Assembly (NCBI RefSeq): GCF_021532655.1
Contig: NZ_JAKGAS010000019.1
Span: 1 to 52,920, forward strand
Direction of reading: 5' to 3'
DNA: 52,920 bases
DNA from: Paraglaciecola algarum
GTDB lineage: Bacteria; Pseudomonadota; Gammaproteobacteria; Enterobacterales; Alteromonadaceae
Positions 16,843-26,693 of this stretch are shown in pieces. Made by a program: the position numbers and the translations under genes. The first letter of the stretch is position 1, and each line of letters begins with the position of its first letter. The notes under the pieces are model-generated. The model did not search any database and was not told where the DNA came from. It was given only the letters and a program-made list of their open reading frames with translations.

Positions 16843-17733
16843 TTACTTTTTAACGTTTTGCACTTGGGTTAACAATTCAGCTAAAACTAATAATTTGTTT
16901 ACGCCTGGATTTTGCATAACTTTGGAAACATTTACTGCTTTTTCATTAATGATTAACAGTAAGTCAGCATTCAAATCAACTCGATTAAATTGCTCTCTCA
17001 CCCAAAATTGCAACCACTTAAGCACTTTTTCTATATGTTCTTGCCATACCGTTGCGAGATTTAAAACTGTTTTTTGCCCGCTAATTAACTGTTCAAGTCC
17101 CTGTGAAAAATCTGCAAAGCTTAGGGCCGGCTCTTGCTCTAGCTCAGCTAATAAAGCTAACGGACGATTAGCATATAGTTTGGCAAAATTTCTATCTACA
17201 TAACCATCATAATAACGAGTAACCCAATTTATAGTCATATCTAAACTAGGTGATGGCAACACAAGCTTTTCGCAACGGCTTTTAATAGTGGGTAAAATTT
17301 TTTGTGGCTTATCTGTAGTCAATAACAAATAGGTATGCTGCGTGGGCTCTTCTAGGGTTTTTAGTAAAGCATTGGCACTAGACTCTGTCATAGTGTCGGC
17401 TTGTTGAATAATTAACACCTTTGCACCAGACATTTGTGCAGAGCCGGTTAATTTTTTAATGGCTTCGCGAATTTGATCGACACCAATTTGTTTTTCAGAC
17501 TCCACTAGATGAAGATCTGGATGTGTACCGGATTTATACAAAGAACAAGGTTGGCACGCTCCGCATACTTTATCCTGCTGGCGATTGGCACAAAGTAATA
17601 ACTGGGCAAGCTTTTGGGTGAAGTAAGCTTTGCCAATACCAGTTGGCCCTTGGATTAACATAGCATGATGTAACTTTTTGGATCCAACTCTGAAACTAAG
17701 TTGTTTAAAACTATCAGTTAACCAAGGATACAC
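16843..17733 (-). CDS. holB: DNA polymerase III subunit delta'
   Basis: This is a 296-aa clamp-loader subunit. It shows the Walker-A-like GPTGIGKA (29-36), a zinc module with Cys48, Cys57, Cys60 and Cys63, and the SRC motif (TIKSRCEKL) shared by AAA+ clamp-loader proteins. NALLKTLEEP is also typical. With delta and tau it opens the beta clamp at the replication fork. It starts with GTG directly after the tmk stop codon (no spacer), so the two are coupled. Confidence 0.94.
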   Translation of the reverse strand: MYPWLTDSFKQLSFRVGSKKLHHAMLIQGPTGIGKAYFTQKLAQLLLCANRQQDKVCGACQPCSLYKSGTHPDLHLVESEKQIGVDQIREAIKKLTGSAQMSGAKVLIIQQADTMTESSANALLKTLEEPTQHTYLLLTTDKPQKILPTIKSRCEKLVLPSPSLDMTINWVTRYYDGYVDRNFAKLYANRPLALLAELEQEPALSFADFSQGLEQLISGQKTVLNLATVWQEHIEKVLKWLQFWVREQFNRVDLNADLLLIINEKAVNVSKVMQNPGVNKLLVLAELLTQVQNVKK

Positions 17734-18363
17734 TTATTTCTCCAAATACTGCTGAATAGCGGCCTGAATATCAAGATGTACACTCTGAATATCTTGCATG
17801 GTATTAATCACCACACAGTTTTTATCTTGTGCAGCTAGTGCTAAATACCTATCTCGTGTTCGTTCAAAAAAACTCAGATCTTCTTGTTCAATTCGATCTA
17901 ACTCCCCTCGCCCTTTAGCACGTTTTAAACCTTCTTTAGGCTCTACGTCTAAATACAAGGTAAAGTCTGGTTCAAAGCCACTTAAGGTGATTTTACGCAA
18001 TGAATCTATCATTACTGAGTCAATTTCTCGACCTCCACCTTGATACGCTCTGGACGACATGTCATGTCTGTCGCCCAACACCCAGCAGCCCTTTTCTAAA
18101 TTGGGCAATATGACATTTTGCACCAACTGCGCTCTAGCGGCATACATTAGTAATAATTCAGCTTGAATGGTAACTTTTTCATCTGGCCAATCATTTTTAA
18201 CACACTCGCGGATAGCTTCGGCCATAGCCGTACCGCCCGGCTCTCTAGTATTAACTAGTTGATGCCCTGCAGCTTGGATCGCGTCACTAATAATCGAAAC
18301 AGCAGTGCTTTTACCAGCGCCTTCTAAACCTTCAATGACGATAAATTTACCTTTAGTTTGCAA
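17734..18363 (-). CDS. tmk: Thymidylate kinase
   Basis: This 209-aa enzyme phosphorylates dTMP to dTDP. The P-loop EGLEGAGKST (11-20), the REPGGT substrate loop, and GDRHDMSSRAYQGGGR are all present. The translation start appears to be TTG at 18363, preceded by AAGAGA; no ATG lies upstream of the P-loop in frame, so a rare start codon is needed. It lies between mltG (11-bp gap) and holB (no gap). Confidence 0.95.
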   Translation of the reverse strand: MQTKGKFIVIEGLEGAGKSTAVSIISDAIQAAGHQLVNTREPGGTAMAEAIRECVKNDWPDEKVTIQAELLLMYAARAQLVQNVILPNLEKGCWVLGDRHDMSSRAYQGGGREIDSVMIDSLRKITLSGFEPDFTLYLDVEPKEGLKRAKGRGELDRIEQEDLSFFERTRDRYLALAAQDKNCVVINTMQDIQSVHLDIQAAIQQYLEK

Positions 18364-18374
18364 AATATATTCTC

Positions 18375-19379
18375 TTACTTCTTTAATTGATACTTTCGCA
18401 CTGCAGAATTATGTTCTTGCAATGTTTCTGAAAAATAATGACTACCATCACCTTTAGACACAAAATATAAATCTTCAGTTTCTAAGGGTTTAAGTGCCGC
18501 ATCTATAGCCAATTTACTTGGCATGGCAATAGGCGTTGGCGGTAACCCTTTTATGACATAAGTATTGTACGGAGTTGGGGCTTTTAAGTCTTTGCGGCGA
18601 ATATCTCCATCAAAACCTTCACCCATACCATAAATAACCGTAGGGTCGGTTTGTAAGCGCATATTTAAATTGAGACGATTAACAAACACCCCGGCGATCC
18701 TTGGACGCTCCGAAGCTAAGCCCGTCTCTTTCTCAACAATTGAAGCCATTATCAGTGCTTCGTAAGGGGTTTCATAAGGCAAATCCAGCGCTCTATTTAA
18801 CCATGCTTGTTCTAAGTAGGATTGCATTTGTTGATAAGCTCTTTTTACGACATCTATGGCTGGGGTATTTTTGGTGAAGGCATAAGTGTCTGGGAGCAAA
18901 AGGCCTTCCAAAGTGTCATGGGGCAAACTAGATAAATATTTATTCACCTCTTCCTGCAAGGACTCGGTATGGCTAAGATTGGGGTGACCCTTTAATGTTT
19001 GGAGCCAATCACGCCAACGTAACCCCTCCACTAAACCAATAGTAAACTGTATTTCTTTACCGCTAGAAAATAATTCGAGCATTTCAAGAGCGGTCATATT
19101 AGGCTGCAATTCATATGTCCCCGCTTTAATTTTAGCTAGCTCTGGTTGCAGTTTTAGTCTAATTTTTAAGCCGATATTTTGTTCTAACACACGGTTAGAT
19201 TTTAATTGATTTAATAAGCCCTTAGCCGATTGCCCTGATTTAACGTCAAAAATAGTAGGTTGGGCAATATTAATAACTTTATGCACGCCTTGTTCAAAAT
19301 AATACAAACTGGCTAATAGGGTTAAAACCCCCAATAGGAAAATAACTGCTAAAACTTTTATAAACTTCACCATAGCCAT
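18375..19379 (-). CDS. mltG: Endolytic murein transglycosylase MltG
   Basis: This is a 334-aa YceG-like protein with a single N-terminal membrane anchor (residues 5-28). The LysM-like region (FDVKSGQSAKGLLNQL) is followed by a catalytic domain containing MASIVEKETG, whose Glu is catalytic in E. coli MltG. It cleaves nascent glycan strands and is thought to end their elongation. Its ATG overlaps the pabC stop codon by one base (TAATG). Confidence 0.94.
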   Translation of the reverse strand: MAMVKFIKVLAVIFLLGVLTLLASLYYFEQGVHKVINIAQPTIFDVKSGQSAKGLLNQLKSNRVLEQNIGLKIRLKLQPELAKIKAGTYELQPNMTALEMLELFSSGKEIQFTIGLVEGLRWRDWLQTLKGHPNLSHTESLQEEVNKYLSSLPHDTLEGLLLPDTYAFTKNTPAIDVVKRAYQQMQSYLEQAWLNRALDLPYETPYEALIMASIVEKETGLASERPRIAGVFVNRLNLNMRLQTDPTVIYGMGEGFDGDIRRKDLKAPTPYNTYVIKGLPPTPIAMPSKLAIDAALKPLETEDLYFVSKGDGSHYFSETLQEHNSAVRKYQLKK

Positions 19380-20227
19380 TAAATATCTTTAACCAAACAG
19401 TGAGAAATTTGATTTAGCCAAGATTGAATCAATTGCGTTTCTTTATTTGCTAAGGTAGAAATTTTTTCATCTACATTTTTCAGAAATAACTTAGTAACAG
19501 GCACTATTTGCATCAAAGAATTACAAATAAACATTTCTTGTATATTTGCTAAATCAGCTAACGCTTGTTGTACGACATGTACTTTAATGTGCTTACTTTC
19601 CAACAAACAAATAACTTGATTACGCATCACGCCCTCTACCCCACAATACTGCATATCAGGGGTGAACCATTGATTACCTTTTTTCCAAAACACGTTTCCG
19701 ATTGATGTTTCTATTAGACTACCCTCAGTATCACACACTAAAGCATCAGGGTAATTAGTGGTGATAAGCTGCTGTTTAATTAGGACTTGTTCTAAACGAT
19801 TTAAGTGTTTAATACCTGCAAGTAAAGGTTGCTTAGCTAATTTAATTGGGCTTTCTATCAACTCTATACCTTGCTTTTGCCATTCATGATAGTGAGCTGG
19901 CATGGAATGATGAGTAATAATATAACTTGGATTATTGCAACCTTGTGAAGAATAACCTCTACCTCCCACTCCGCGGCTAATGATAATTTTAACCACCATA
20001 TCTTGGTCAATATCTGTCACTGAACTTAATACATTACGAGTAAGTTCATCCCATTTTAAAAAGGATATTTGTAACTTTTCGCAGGCTAGTTTCAACCTTT
20101 GAATATGGCTGTCATAAAATTCTAAACATGCATTACGTAAAGCAATCGTTGTAAAACAACCATCACCGTATTGGAGCGCGCGGTCAGCAATGTCAATATC
20201 GGTTTGATAAAGACCATTTACTATCAT
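19379..20227 (-). CDS. pabC: Aminodeoxychorismate lyase
   Basis: This is a 282-aa fold-type IV PLP enzyme that makes 4-aminobenzoate for folate. YGDGCFTT, GIKHLNRLEQVL (containing the PLP lysine) and ETSIGNVFW are the family's signatures; the fit to PabC rather than to a branched-chain aminotransferase is supported by length and by position after fabF. A terminator-like hairpin separates it from fabF, so it probably has its own promoter in the 140-bp gap. Confidence 0.9.
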   Translation of the reverse strand: MIVNGLYQTDIDIADRALQYGDGCFTTIALRNACLEFYDSHIQRLKLACEKLQISFLKWDELTRNVLSSVTDIDQDMVVKIIISRGVGGRGYSSQGCNNPSYIITHHSMPAHYHEWQKQGIELIESPIKLAKQPLLAGIKHLNRLEQVLIKQQLITTNYPDALVCDTEGSLIETSIGNVFWKKGNQWFTPDMQYCGVEGVMRNQVICLLESKHIKVHVVQQALADLANIQEMFICNSLMQIVPVTKLFLKNVDEKISTLANKETQLIQSWLNQISHCLVKDI

Positions 20228-20244
20228 TATTTTATGCTCCTAGA

Positions 20245-20271
20245 AATAAAAAGACTCGGAAAATCCGAGCC
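20245..20271 (-). terminator. Rho-independent terminator upstream of pabC (end of the fabF transcript)
   Basis: On the minus strand GGCTCGGA, a TTT loop and TCCGAGTC form an 8-bp stem with one G-T pair, followed by TTTTTATTT. It lies just before the pabC start, so it would end transcripts coming from fabF or attenuate pabC. Confidence 0.65.
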
Positions 20272-20366
20272 TTATCTTATCAGACCGCTAAGCCTATTTA
20301 AAAACAGTTTAGGCTATTTTTACTGGGCCTTTTTTTGAACATTTAGTCTACTAAACACGACTGATG

Positions 20367-21611
20367 TTATTCACTAATTCTCTTAAACAAGAGTGATCCG
20401 TTTGTACCGCCAAATCCAAAAGAATTACATAGCGCGTATTCCAGGTCTTTCTTTTTAGCTTTATGAGCTACAAAATCTAGATCACAACCTTCGCCAGGAT
20501 TATCCAAATTAATAGTCGGTGGTGCTATTTGATCCCGTAAGGCTAAAATCGTAAAAATAGCTTCAACAGAGCCAGCTGCGCCTAATAAATGGCCTGTCAT
20601 TGATTTGGTAGAACTAACTAATAAATCAGATGTATGATCGCCAAATACACTTTTCACTGCAGCGACTTCTGCCACGTCACCAGCTGGCGTTGAGGTGCCA
20701 TGTGCATTCACGTAACCAATTTCATTAGCTTGAATGTTGGCATCATTAATAGAGTTTTGCATAGCGGCCGCTGCGCCTTCACCATCTACTGGTGGAGAAG
20801 TCATGTGATATGCATCACCACTCATACCAAAGCCAACCAGTTCAGCATATATTTTAGCGCCACGAGCAACAGCTGAATCGTAATCTTCGAGCATGACCAC
20901 CCCCGCGCCTTCACCTAACACAAAACCATCACGATCTTTGTCCCAAGGGCGACTGGCTTTTTGGGGTTCATCATTACGATTAGATAAAGCGCGAGCTGCC
21001 GCAAACCCACCAATACCCAATTCACACACTGTTGATTCTGCACCACCACAGATCATGGCATCTGCATCACCATATGCGATCATACGTGCTGCAACACCAA
21101 TATTATGCACACCTGTGGTACAGGCTGTTACCACATTGATATTAGGGCCTTTTAAGCCTTCAAAGATAGAAAAGAAACCAGAGACCATATTAGTAATTGT
21201 AGCAGGCACAAAAAATGGCGATATTTTACGAGGGCCACCTTCAAGCATACGACTATGGTTATCTTGAATTAAACCTAAACCACCAATTCCAGAACCAATA
21301 GCCACACCAATTCTAGCGGCATTTTTTTCTGTAACTTCAATACCAGAATCATCTAAGGCTTGTTTTCCCGCAGCAATACCTAGTTGGATAAACCTATCCA
21401 TTTTTTTGGTTTCTTTTTTCGGGATATATTGTTCAACGTCAAAGTTTTTTACTTCACCGGCGAACTGAGTTGAAAAGGCACTTGAATCAAAAGATGTGAT
21501 GGGTGCGATACCGCTTTTTCCAGCAAGAATGTTAGTCCAAGAGGATTCAACATCATTACCAACAGGAGAAAGCATGCCAAGACCGGTCACTACAACGCGA
21601 CGTTTAGACAC
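20367..21611 (-). CDS. fabF: 3-oxoacyl-ACP synthase II
   Basis: This is a 414-aa condensing enzyme that elongates acyl-ACP with malonyl-ACP. The Cys-His-His triad is present: Cys164 (TACTTGVHN), His304 (NAHGTSTPAGD) and His341 (GHLLGAAGS). The FabF-type ending CNSFGFGGTNGSL is intact. It starts with GTG. It lies downstream of acpP, separated by a strong terminator. Confidence 0.96.
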   Translation of the reverse strand: MSKRRVVVTGLGMLSPVGNDVESSWTNILAGKSGIAPITSFDSSAFSTQFAGEVKNFDVEQYIPKKETKKMDRFIQLGIAAGKQALDDSGIEVTEKNAARIGVAIGSGIGGLGLIQDNHSRMLEGGPRKISPFFVPATITNMVSGFFSIFEGLKGPNINVVTACTTGVHNIGVAARMIAYGDADAMICGGAESTVCELGIGGFAAARALSNRNDEPQKASRPWDKDRDGFVLGEGAGVVMLEDYDSAVARGAKIYAELVGFGMSGDAYHMTSPPVDGEGAAAAMQNSINDANIQANEIGYVNAHGTSTPAGDVAEVAAVKSVFGDHTSDLLVSSTKSMTGHLLGAAGSVEAIFTILALRDQIAPPTINLDNPGEGCDLDFVAHKAKKKDLEYALCNSFGFGGTNGSLLFKRISE

Positions 21612-21640
21612 ATTGGACTCCGACTATAGATATAAAAAAA

Positions 21641-21673
21641 ATTGAAAAAAAACGGCTCTGAATGAGCCGTTTT
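21641..21673 (-). terminator. Rho-independent terminator after acpP
   Basis: On the minus strand AAAACGGCTC, a 5-base loop and GAGCCGTTTT make a perfect 10-bp stem, followed by a run of T with one interruption. It lies 16 bases after the acpP stop. Partial read-through would supply fabF while acpP, which is needed in large amounts, is made as a short message. Confidence 0.85.
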
Positions 21674-21688
21674 AAGAATTAAATATGT

Positions 21689-21928
21689 TTACGCGTCTTT
21701 ATTGGCGTTAACGTAATCAATTGCTGATTTAACAGTAGTGATTTTTTCAGCTTCTTCATCAGGGATCTCAGTGTCAAACTCTTCTTCAAGAGCCATTACT
21801 AGTTCAACTGTATCAAGAGAATCTGCACCTAGGTCATCAACGAAAGAAGCTTCTGGCTTTACTTCTTCTTCTTTTACGCCTAGTTGTTCAATGATTATTT
21901 TTTTAACGCGTTCTTCGATGTTGCTCAT
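21689..21928 (-). CDS. acpP: Acyl carrier protein
   Basis: This is a 79-aa acidic four-helix protein. Ser37 in DDLGADSLDTVELVMALE is the phosphopantetheine attachment site. It shuttles acyl chains between the Fab enzymes. The gap of about 170 bp to fabG upstream leaves room for its own promoter, and a strong terminator follows. Confidence 0.97.
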   Translation of the reverse strand: MSNIEERVKKIIIEQLGVKEEEVKPEASFVDDLGADSLDTVELVMALEEEFDTEIPDEEAEKITTVKSAIDYVNANKDA

Positions 21929-22096
21929 AATTCTAGTTATCCTTCAAAGTAGCTAGATATAAATTTGCGGGTAGTGTATTCAGCTAAGTTAACGCTTGCA
22001 AGCAAGACAATCAACTTTTTATCTGGTCTTACCACCCCGTGTATGAAAATTTGTCTAATTTTAGAATGATGTTGAATTCAACACCCTCTAAAAGAG

Positions 22097-22834
22097 TTAG
22101 CCCATATGCATGCCACCATTGACATGTATGGTTTCTCCGGTGATATATGCAGCACTATCACTGGCTAAAAATCCTACCGTTGCGGCGATTTCTTTTGGAT
22201 CACCCAAACGGTTTGCTGGAATGTCTTTAAAGATACTTTCTTTTTGATCATCGGTTAACGACTTGGTCATATCTGTATCAATAAAACCAGGTGCCACTAC
22301 GTTTACAGTAATACCTCTAGAAGCCACTTCACGTGCCATAGATTTACTAAAGCCAATCACACCAGCTTTTGCTGCTGCGTAATTGGCTTGCCCAGCATTA
22401 CCTGTACTGCCCACAACAGATCCAACATTAATGATACGTCCTTTACGCTTTTTCATCATACCGCGTAAAACGGCTTTAGACATTTTAAAAATAGATGTTA
22501 GGTTAGTATCCATAATATCTTGCCATTCGTCATCTTTCATACGCATTAACAAGTTATCACGAGTAATGCCGGCATTGTTGACTAAAATATCAATAACCCC
22601 ATAATTATCCGTAATGTCTTTAATTAAATTTTGCATTGAATCAGCATCAGAAACATTTAACACTTTTCCTGTACCATTCTCACCCAAATAATCACTAATA
22701 GCTTGTGCACCGTTTTCAGATGTAGCAGTGCCAATCACCTTAGCACCATCAGCCACTAATTGCTCTGCAATAGCCTTTCCGATCCCTCTACTTGCACCTG
22801 TTACCAATGCAATGCTGCCTTGTAAATTAGACAT
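22097..22834 (-). CDS. fabG: 3-oxoacyl-ACP reductase
   Basis: This is a 245-aa short-chain dehydrogenase/reductase. It has the NADP-binding TGASRGIGK (12-20), NNAG (86-89), and the catalytic Ser139, Tyr152 and Lys156 (NVGSV...QANYAAAKAG). It reduces 3-oxoacyl-ACP in fatty acid elongation. It follows fabD by 40 bp in the plsX-fabHDG string. Confidence 0.96.
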   Translation of the reverse strand: MSNLQGSIALVTGASRGIGKAIAEQLVADGAKVIGTATSENGAQAISDYLGENGTGKVLNVSDADSMQNLIKDITDNYGVIDILVNNAGITRDNLLMRMKDDEWQDIMDTNLTSIFKMSKAVLRGMMKKRKGRIINVGSVVGSTGNAGQANYAAAKAGVIGFSKSMAREVASRGITVNVVAPGFIDTDMTKSLTDDQKESIFKDIPANRLGDPKEIAATVGFLASDSAAYITGETIHVNGGMHMG

Positions 22835-22874
22835 ATTTTCTCTCTATAAACTAAATATTTGGTTAATAAACTAA

Positions 22875-23801
22875 TTACTTTAATGAATTTACCGCATCAG
22901 CTGTGTTGATGGCTTGCCCATTAAGACTTTTGTTAATACGTTTAACTAAACCCGTTAATACCTTACCTGGGCCAATTTCTAATAGAGTTTCGATATCAAA
23001 CTCAGCCAACTTATTCACTGATTCTGTCCAACGAACGGGACTATATAACTGCTGAATGAGTGCTTGTTTAATTGCTTTTGGTTCAGTAGGTTGTGCTACA
23101 TCAACATTATTAATGACTGGTATGTTGGGTGCACTAAATGAAATCCCCTCTAACAACTGTGCTAATTGATCGGCCGCTGGCTTCATCAAAGCACAATGTG
23201 AAGGTACGCTGACTGATAAAGGTAAGGCTCGTTTAGCACCTTGCTCTTTACATAAAGCAGCTGCTTGTTGTGCCGCTTCTTTATTGCCTGCAATTACCAC
23301 TTGTCCAGGCGAATTAAAGTTAACTGCTGCCACTACTTGACCTGAACTTTTTTCAGCTTGTGCACAACTCTCAATGACTTTTTCGTCATCTAAACCTATG
23401 ATCGCATACATAGCCCCTACCCCTTCAGGTACAGCTTGCTGCATAAATTGACCTCTAGCTTCAACCAGTTTAACCGCATCTGTAAACTCAATTACACCTG
23501 CACATACTAAGGCTGAATACTCACCTAAACTATGCCCAGCCATGTATGCTGGCATTTCTACACCCACTTCTTGCAACACTTTAAAAATGGCATAACTTGC
23601 TGTCAAAAGAGCAGGTTGCGTAATGTGAGTTTGATTCAGTTTGTCCTGATCATGATTAACCACTTGCCACAAGTCATAACCTAAGACTTCACTGGCCTTG
23701 GAGAAGGTATCTTCAATAGTTTTAAACTCGGCTGCTAATTCACTTAACATACCAAGAGACTGGGATCCCTGACCGGGAAACACCCATGCTTGTTTACTCA
23801 T
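22875..23801 (-). CDS. fabD: Malonyl-CoA:ACP transacylase
   Basis: This is a 308-aa acyltransferase. Ser91 in AGHSLGEYSALV is the nucleophile and His202 in VPSHCALM is its partner. FPGQGSQS at the N-terminus is typical. It loads malonyl groups on ACP for FabH and FabF. Position between fabH and fabG is conserved. Confidence 0.96.
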   Translation of the reverse strand: MSKQAWVFPGQGSQSLGMLSELAAEFKTIEDTFSKASEVLGYDLWQVVNHDQDKLNQTHITQPALLTASYAIFKVLQEVGVEMPAYMAGHSLGEYSALVCAGVIEFTDAVKLVEARGQFMQQAVPEGVGAMYAIIGLDDEKVIESCAQAEKSSGQVVAAVNFNSPGQVVIAGNKEAAQQAAALCKEQGAKRALPLSVSVPSHCALMKPAADQLAQLLEGISFSAPNIPVINNVDVAQPTEPKAIKQALIQQLYSPVRWTESVNKLAEFDIETLLEIGPGKVLTGLVKRINKSLNGQAINTADAVNSLK

Positions 23802-23842
23802 AGTTTACTCTCGAATTAAAATACTTAATGCTTTAACGTTAC

Positions 23843-24802
23843 TTAATACTTAACTAGTGCCGATGCCCAAGCAAATCCACCACCAAATGCTTCTAACAAT
23901 AGGTTTTGACCTCGTTTGATCCGTCCGTCACGAATGGCTGTATCTAATGCGGTTGGCACAGTGGCCGCTGAAGTATTACCGTAACTTTCTAGGGTAAGCA
24001 CAACTTGATCCAAAGACATATCTAACTTTTTAGCGGTTGCCTTAATGATCCTAAAGTTTGCTTGGTGAGGCACCAACCAATCTAAATCTGATTTTTGCAT
24101 GTTATTTGCGGCTAGAGTTTGTTCAACCACTTCACTTAATTTAGTCACAGCAACTTTAAATACTTCGTTGCCTTTCATCGAACCCCAGTTTTCATGTACA
24201 GAGGCTTCTTCACCGCGCGTAGGATTACCCACTTTAAGCAAATCACCATAAGAACCCGCAGCATGAATATGAGTTGATAAAATACCTGGCTCTTCACTTG
24301 CTTCAATAATAGTGGCACCAGCAGCGTCACCAAATAAAATCACCATAGTGCGATCTTCAGGATTAACTAATCGGGTTAAACAGTCGGTGCCTACTACTAA
24401 AATGCGTTTCATCATGCCAGATTTAATATATTGATCCGCCACACTTAAGGCATAACAATATCCGGCACAAGCTGCTGCTACATCAAATGCAGGGATACCA
24501 TCACAATCCAATGCTTTTTGAATTTCACAGGCCGTACTAGGTAAGGCATTTTGACCACTGGTGGTGGCACATACAATCATATCTAGTGATTTTGCATCAA
24601 TTCCGGCTGCTTCTAAGGCTTTTTTACTGGCTTCAACGCCCATGGTGGCAGCTGTTTCATCTGCACCAATTATACGCCTTTCCTTTATGCCAGTACGGTC
24701 AGTTATCCACTCGTCTGACGTATCAACCATAGAGGCCAAATCAGAATTTGTTCTTATTTCACTTGGGTAATAACTACCGGTGCCAATTATTTTAGAATTC
24801 AT
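23843..24802 (-). CDS. fabH: 3-oxoacyl-ACP synthase III
   Basis: This is a 319-aa initiating condensing enzyme with the triad Cys112 (VAAACAGYCYAL), His246 (VPHQANFRI) and Asn276 (YGNTSAA). It starts fatty acid synthesis by joining acetyl-CoA with malonyl-ACP. It begins 3 bp after the plsX stop and so is very likely cotranscribed with it. Confidence 0.96.
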   Translation of the reverse strand: MNSKIIGTGSYYPSEIRTNSDLASMVDTSDEWITDRTGIKERRIIGADETAATMGVEASKKALEAAGIDAKSLDMIVCATTSGQNALPSTACEIQKALDCDGIPAFDVAAACAGYCYALSVADQYIKSGMMKRILVVGTDCLTRLVNPEDRTMVILFGDAAGATIIEASEEPGILSTHIHAAGSYGDLLKVGNPTRGEEASVHENWGSMKGNEVFKVAVTKLSEVVEQTLAANNMQKSDLDWLVPHQANFRIIKATAKKLDMSLDQVVLTLESYGNTSAATVPTALDTAIRDGRIKRGQNLLLEAFGGGFAWASALVKY

Positions 24803-24805
24803 TTA

Positions 24806-25831
24806 TTAGTGGCGCTCCATTAATACAGCTTCAATTTTATCTTTTATTTTATTTGGTACTTGCATCTCTGCCTCTCTGACCGCTTGGCGTATAGCGTATA
24901 AAAAAGCCTCAGATGATGCGTTACCGTGGCTCTTGACCACAATTCCGCGCAATCCTATCAGACTCGCCCCATTATACTGGTCGGGCTTCATCTTAGTGTA
25001 AATAACCTTCAATAATGGCAAGGCAATAGCGGCTAAAACTTTACGCCACCAATTTTGTTGTGAGGCTTTTTTAACTTCTTCAATAACAAAACTGGCTAAA
25101 CCTTCCCATGACTTCAAGGCTATATTACCTACAAATCCATCGGTAACTATAACATCAGCTTTTTGTCCGAAAATATCATTCCCCTCAACAAAGCCGATAT
25201 AATTAATTGCTTCAGTATCAAGTAACATACTTGCGGTATGTTTCACTTGATCATTGCCTTTTATATCTTCTACCCCTACATTTAATAAAGCCACTTTGGG
25301 TTTAGATATTTCATCAATTTGTTCTGCTAACACAGAGCCCATCACAGCATATTGAAACAAGACTTCTGAATCACAATTTACATTGGCGCCTAAGTCTAAT
25401 AAATACACACGGCCATTGTCCGCTGTAGGGACTTTAGAAACTAAAGCAGGCCGATAAATACCAGGCAAGGTTTTTAACACATAAAAAGCCATGGTTAACA
25501 GGGCGCCAGTATTGCCAGCACTGACACAAGCATCCGCATGATCCTCGTTAACCAGATCCAACATACGGCGCATAGAAGACTGCTTTTTTTGCCTGAATGC
25601 TTGTGTAGGCGCCTCGTCCATATCTACAGATTGCGGACAATCAGATAATACAATACGAGTTTGAAGAGTGTTTGTTAGGGTATCGAACCATTCAGACATA
25701 ATCGTCTGTGGGCCACATAATATAATTTTAAGATGAGGAAATTCTTGCAGCGCTTTTTTGGCCGCGGGTAAAATAATATGGGGGCCGTGATCGCCCCCCA
25801 TGATATCTAACGCTATGGTTAGATGGCTCAA
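24806..25831 (-). CDS. plsX: Phosphate acyltransferase PlsX
   Basis: This is a 341-aa enzyme that makes acyl-phosphate from acyl-ACP for phospholipid synthesis. LTIALDIMGGDHGP at the N-terminus and SAGNTGALL are family marks, with GFVGNIALKSWEG later. The first codon appears to be TTG at 25831, preceded by an AGAGACAG stretch. It follows rpmF by 18 bp. Confidence 0.94.
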   Translation of the reverse strand: MSHLTIALDIMGGDHGPHIILPAAKKALQEFPHLKIILCGPQTIMSEWFDTLTNTLQTRIVLSDCPQSVDMDEAPTQAFRQKKQSSMRRMLDLVNEDHADACVSAGNTGALLTMAFYVLKTLPGIYRPALVSKVPTADNGRVYLLDLGANVNCDSEVLFQYAVMGSVLAEQIDEISKPKVALLNVGVEDIKGNDQVKHTASMLLDTEAINYIGFVEGNDIFGQKADVIVTDGFVGNIALKSWEGLASFVIEEVKKASQQNWWRKVLAAIALPLLKVIYTKMKPDQYNGASLIGLRGIVVKSHGNASSEAFLYAIRQAVREAEMQVPNKIKDKIEAVLMERH

Positions 25832-25849
25832 AGATCTGTCTCTTTTAAA

Positions 25850-26020
25850 TTAAAGAGATAAAACTTTTTTGCCTTTATAGTAACCATCAGCGGTCACGTG
25901 ATGACGAACATGTGTCTCACCTGACGTTGAATCTACAGATAAAGTCGCACTACCTAGCGCATCGTGTGAACGACGCATGCCACGCTTTGAACGAGCTTTT
26001 TTACTTTTCTGTACAGCCAT
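25850..26020 (-). CDS. rpmF: 50S ribosomal protein L32
   Basis: The gene encodes a 56-residue protein beginning MAVQKSKKARSKRGMRRSHD and ending YYKGKKVLSL, the usual length for L32. It is a component of the large ribosomal subunit near the peptidyl transferase region. The zinc cysteines of some L32 forms are absent, as in most gamma-proteobacteria. It lies between yceD and plsX, an order shared with E. coli. Confidence 0.96.
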   Translation of the reverse strand: MAVQKSKKARSKRGMRRSHDALGSATLSVDSTSGETHVRHHVTADGYYKGKKVLSL

Positions 26021-26030
26021 TACTTTACTC

Positions 26031-26564
26031 CTAGTCTCGCTTAAGTTCTTTCAAAACCGCGAACGGGTTTGGACGTTCATTTACCGGTTCAATCTTTCCG
26101 AAGCTCATGTTATCACGCTTTTGATTACAATCCTCCTCTGCATGAAGGGCTACAATCGGCAATGATAAAATCAGTTCGTCTTCAAATATTTGAAGTAAAT
26201 TGACTTCTCCGTGGTCATCGACCTCTACCGGTTCATAAATATCCGGTAACTCTACTTTATTATCATCTTCTTTTTCAGAACTCTGCATTGGACTGAAACA
26301 AAAAGATACATCAATTTGATGTTCAAAAGCTTCGTTACATCTTTCACAAAGAAGTGAGGTTAAACATGCCATATGACCTTGAAAATAAGTAAGACCCTGC
26401 TCGTCTTTTGAAAACTTAACTTCAACATCAACTTCTTCAGCAATATCAACTACTGACTCAAGCAACCGAGGCATGTCTACGGTAGCCAAAACTCCCCGAT
26501 AATCGGAGCGTTTATTAGCACTTTTGACAGGATCGACCTGCTTGGGTAATTTCACTTTCTGCAT
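26031..26564 (-). CDS. yceD: YceD family protein (DUF177)
   Basis: This is a 177-aa protein of the DUF177 family, which accompanies rpmF and is linked to 23S rRNA processing or accumulation in bacteria and plastids. Visible features are CLTSLLCERCNEAFEH (CxxC, likely zinc), the acidic stretch VELPDIYEPVEVDDHGEVNLLQIFEDELILSLP, and the conserved NPFAVLKELK C-terminus. It is divergent from maf and leads the rpmF-plsX-fab transcript. Confidence 0.93.
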   Translation of the reverse strand: MQKVKLPKQVDPVKSANKRSDYRGVLATVDMPRLLESVVDIAEEVDVEVKFSKDEQGLTYFQGHMACLTSLLCERCNEAFEHQIDVSFCFSPMQSSEKEDDNKVELPDIYEPVEVDDHGEVNLLQIFEDELILSLPIVALHAEEDCNQKRDNMSFGKIEPVNERPNPFAVLKELKRD

Positions 26565-26693
26565 AGCGCGCGCATAATATAGATTTACTACAAGTTAGTC
26601 AAAGAAAAAACACCCTAAAATACCGAATAATAAGTGGTGAAAGCCTACTTGCTATGTTTTGATCCCAATAATTTAAGTCAAAAGTTGTTCAAA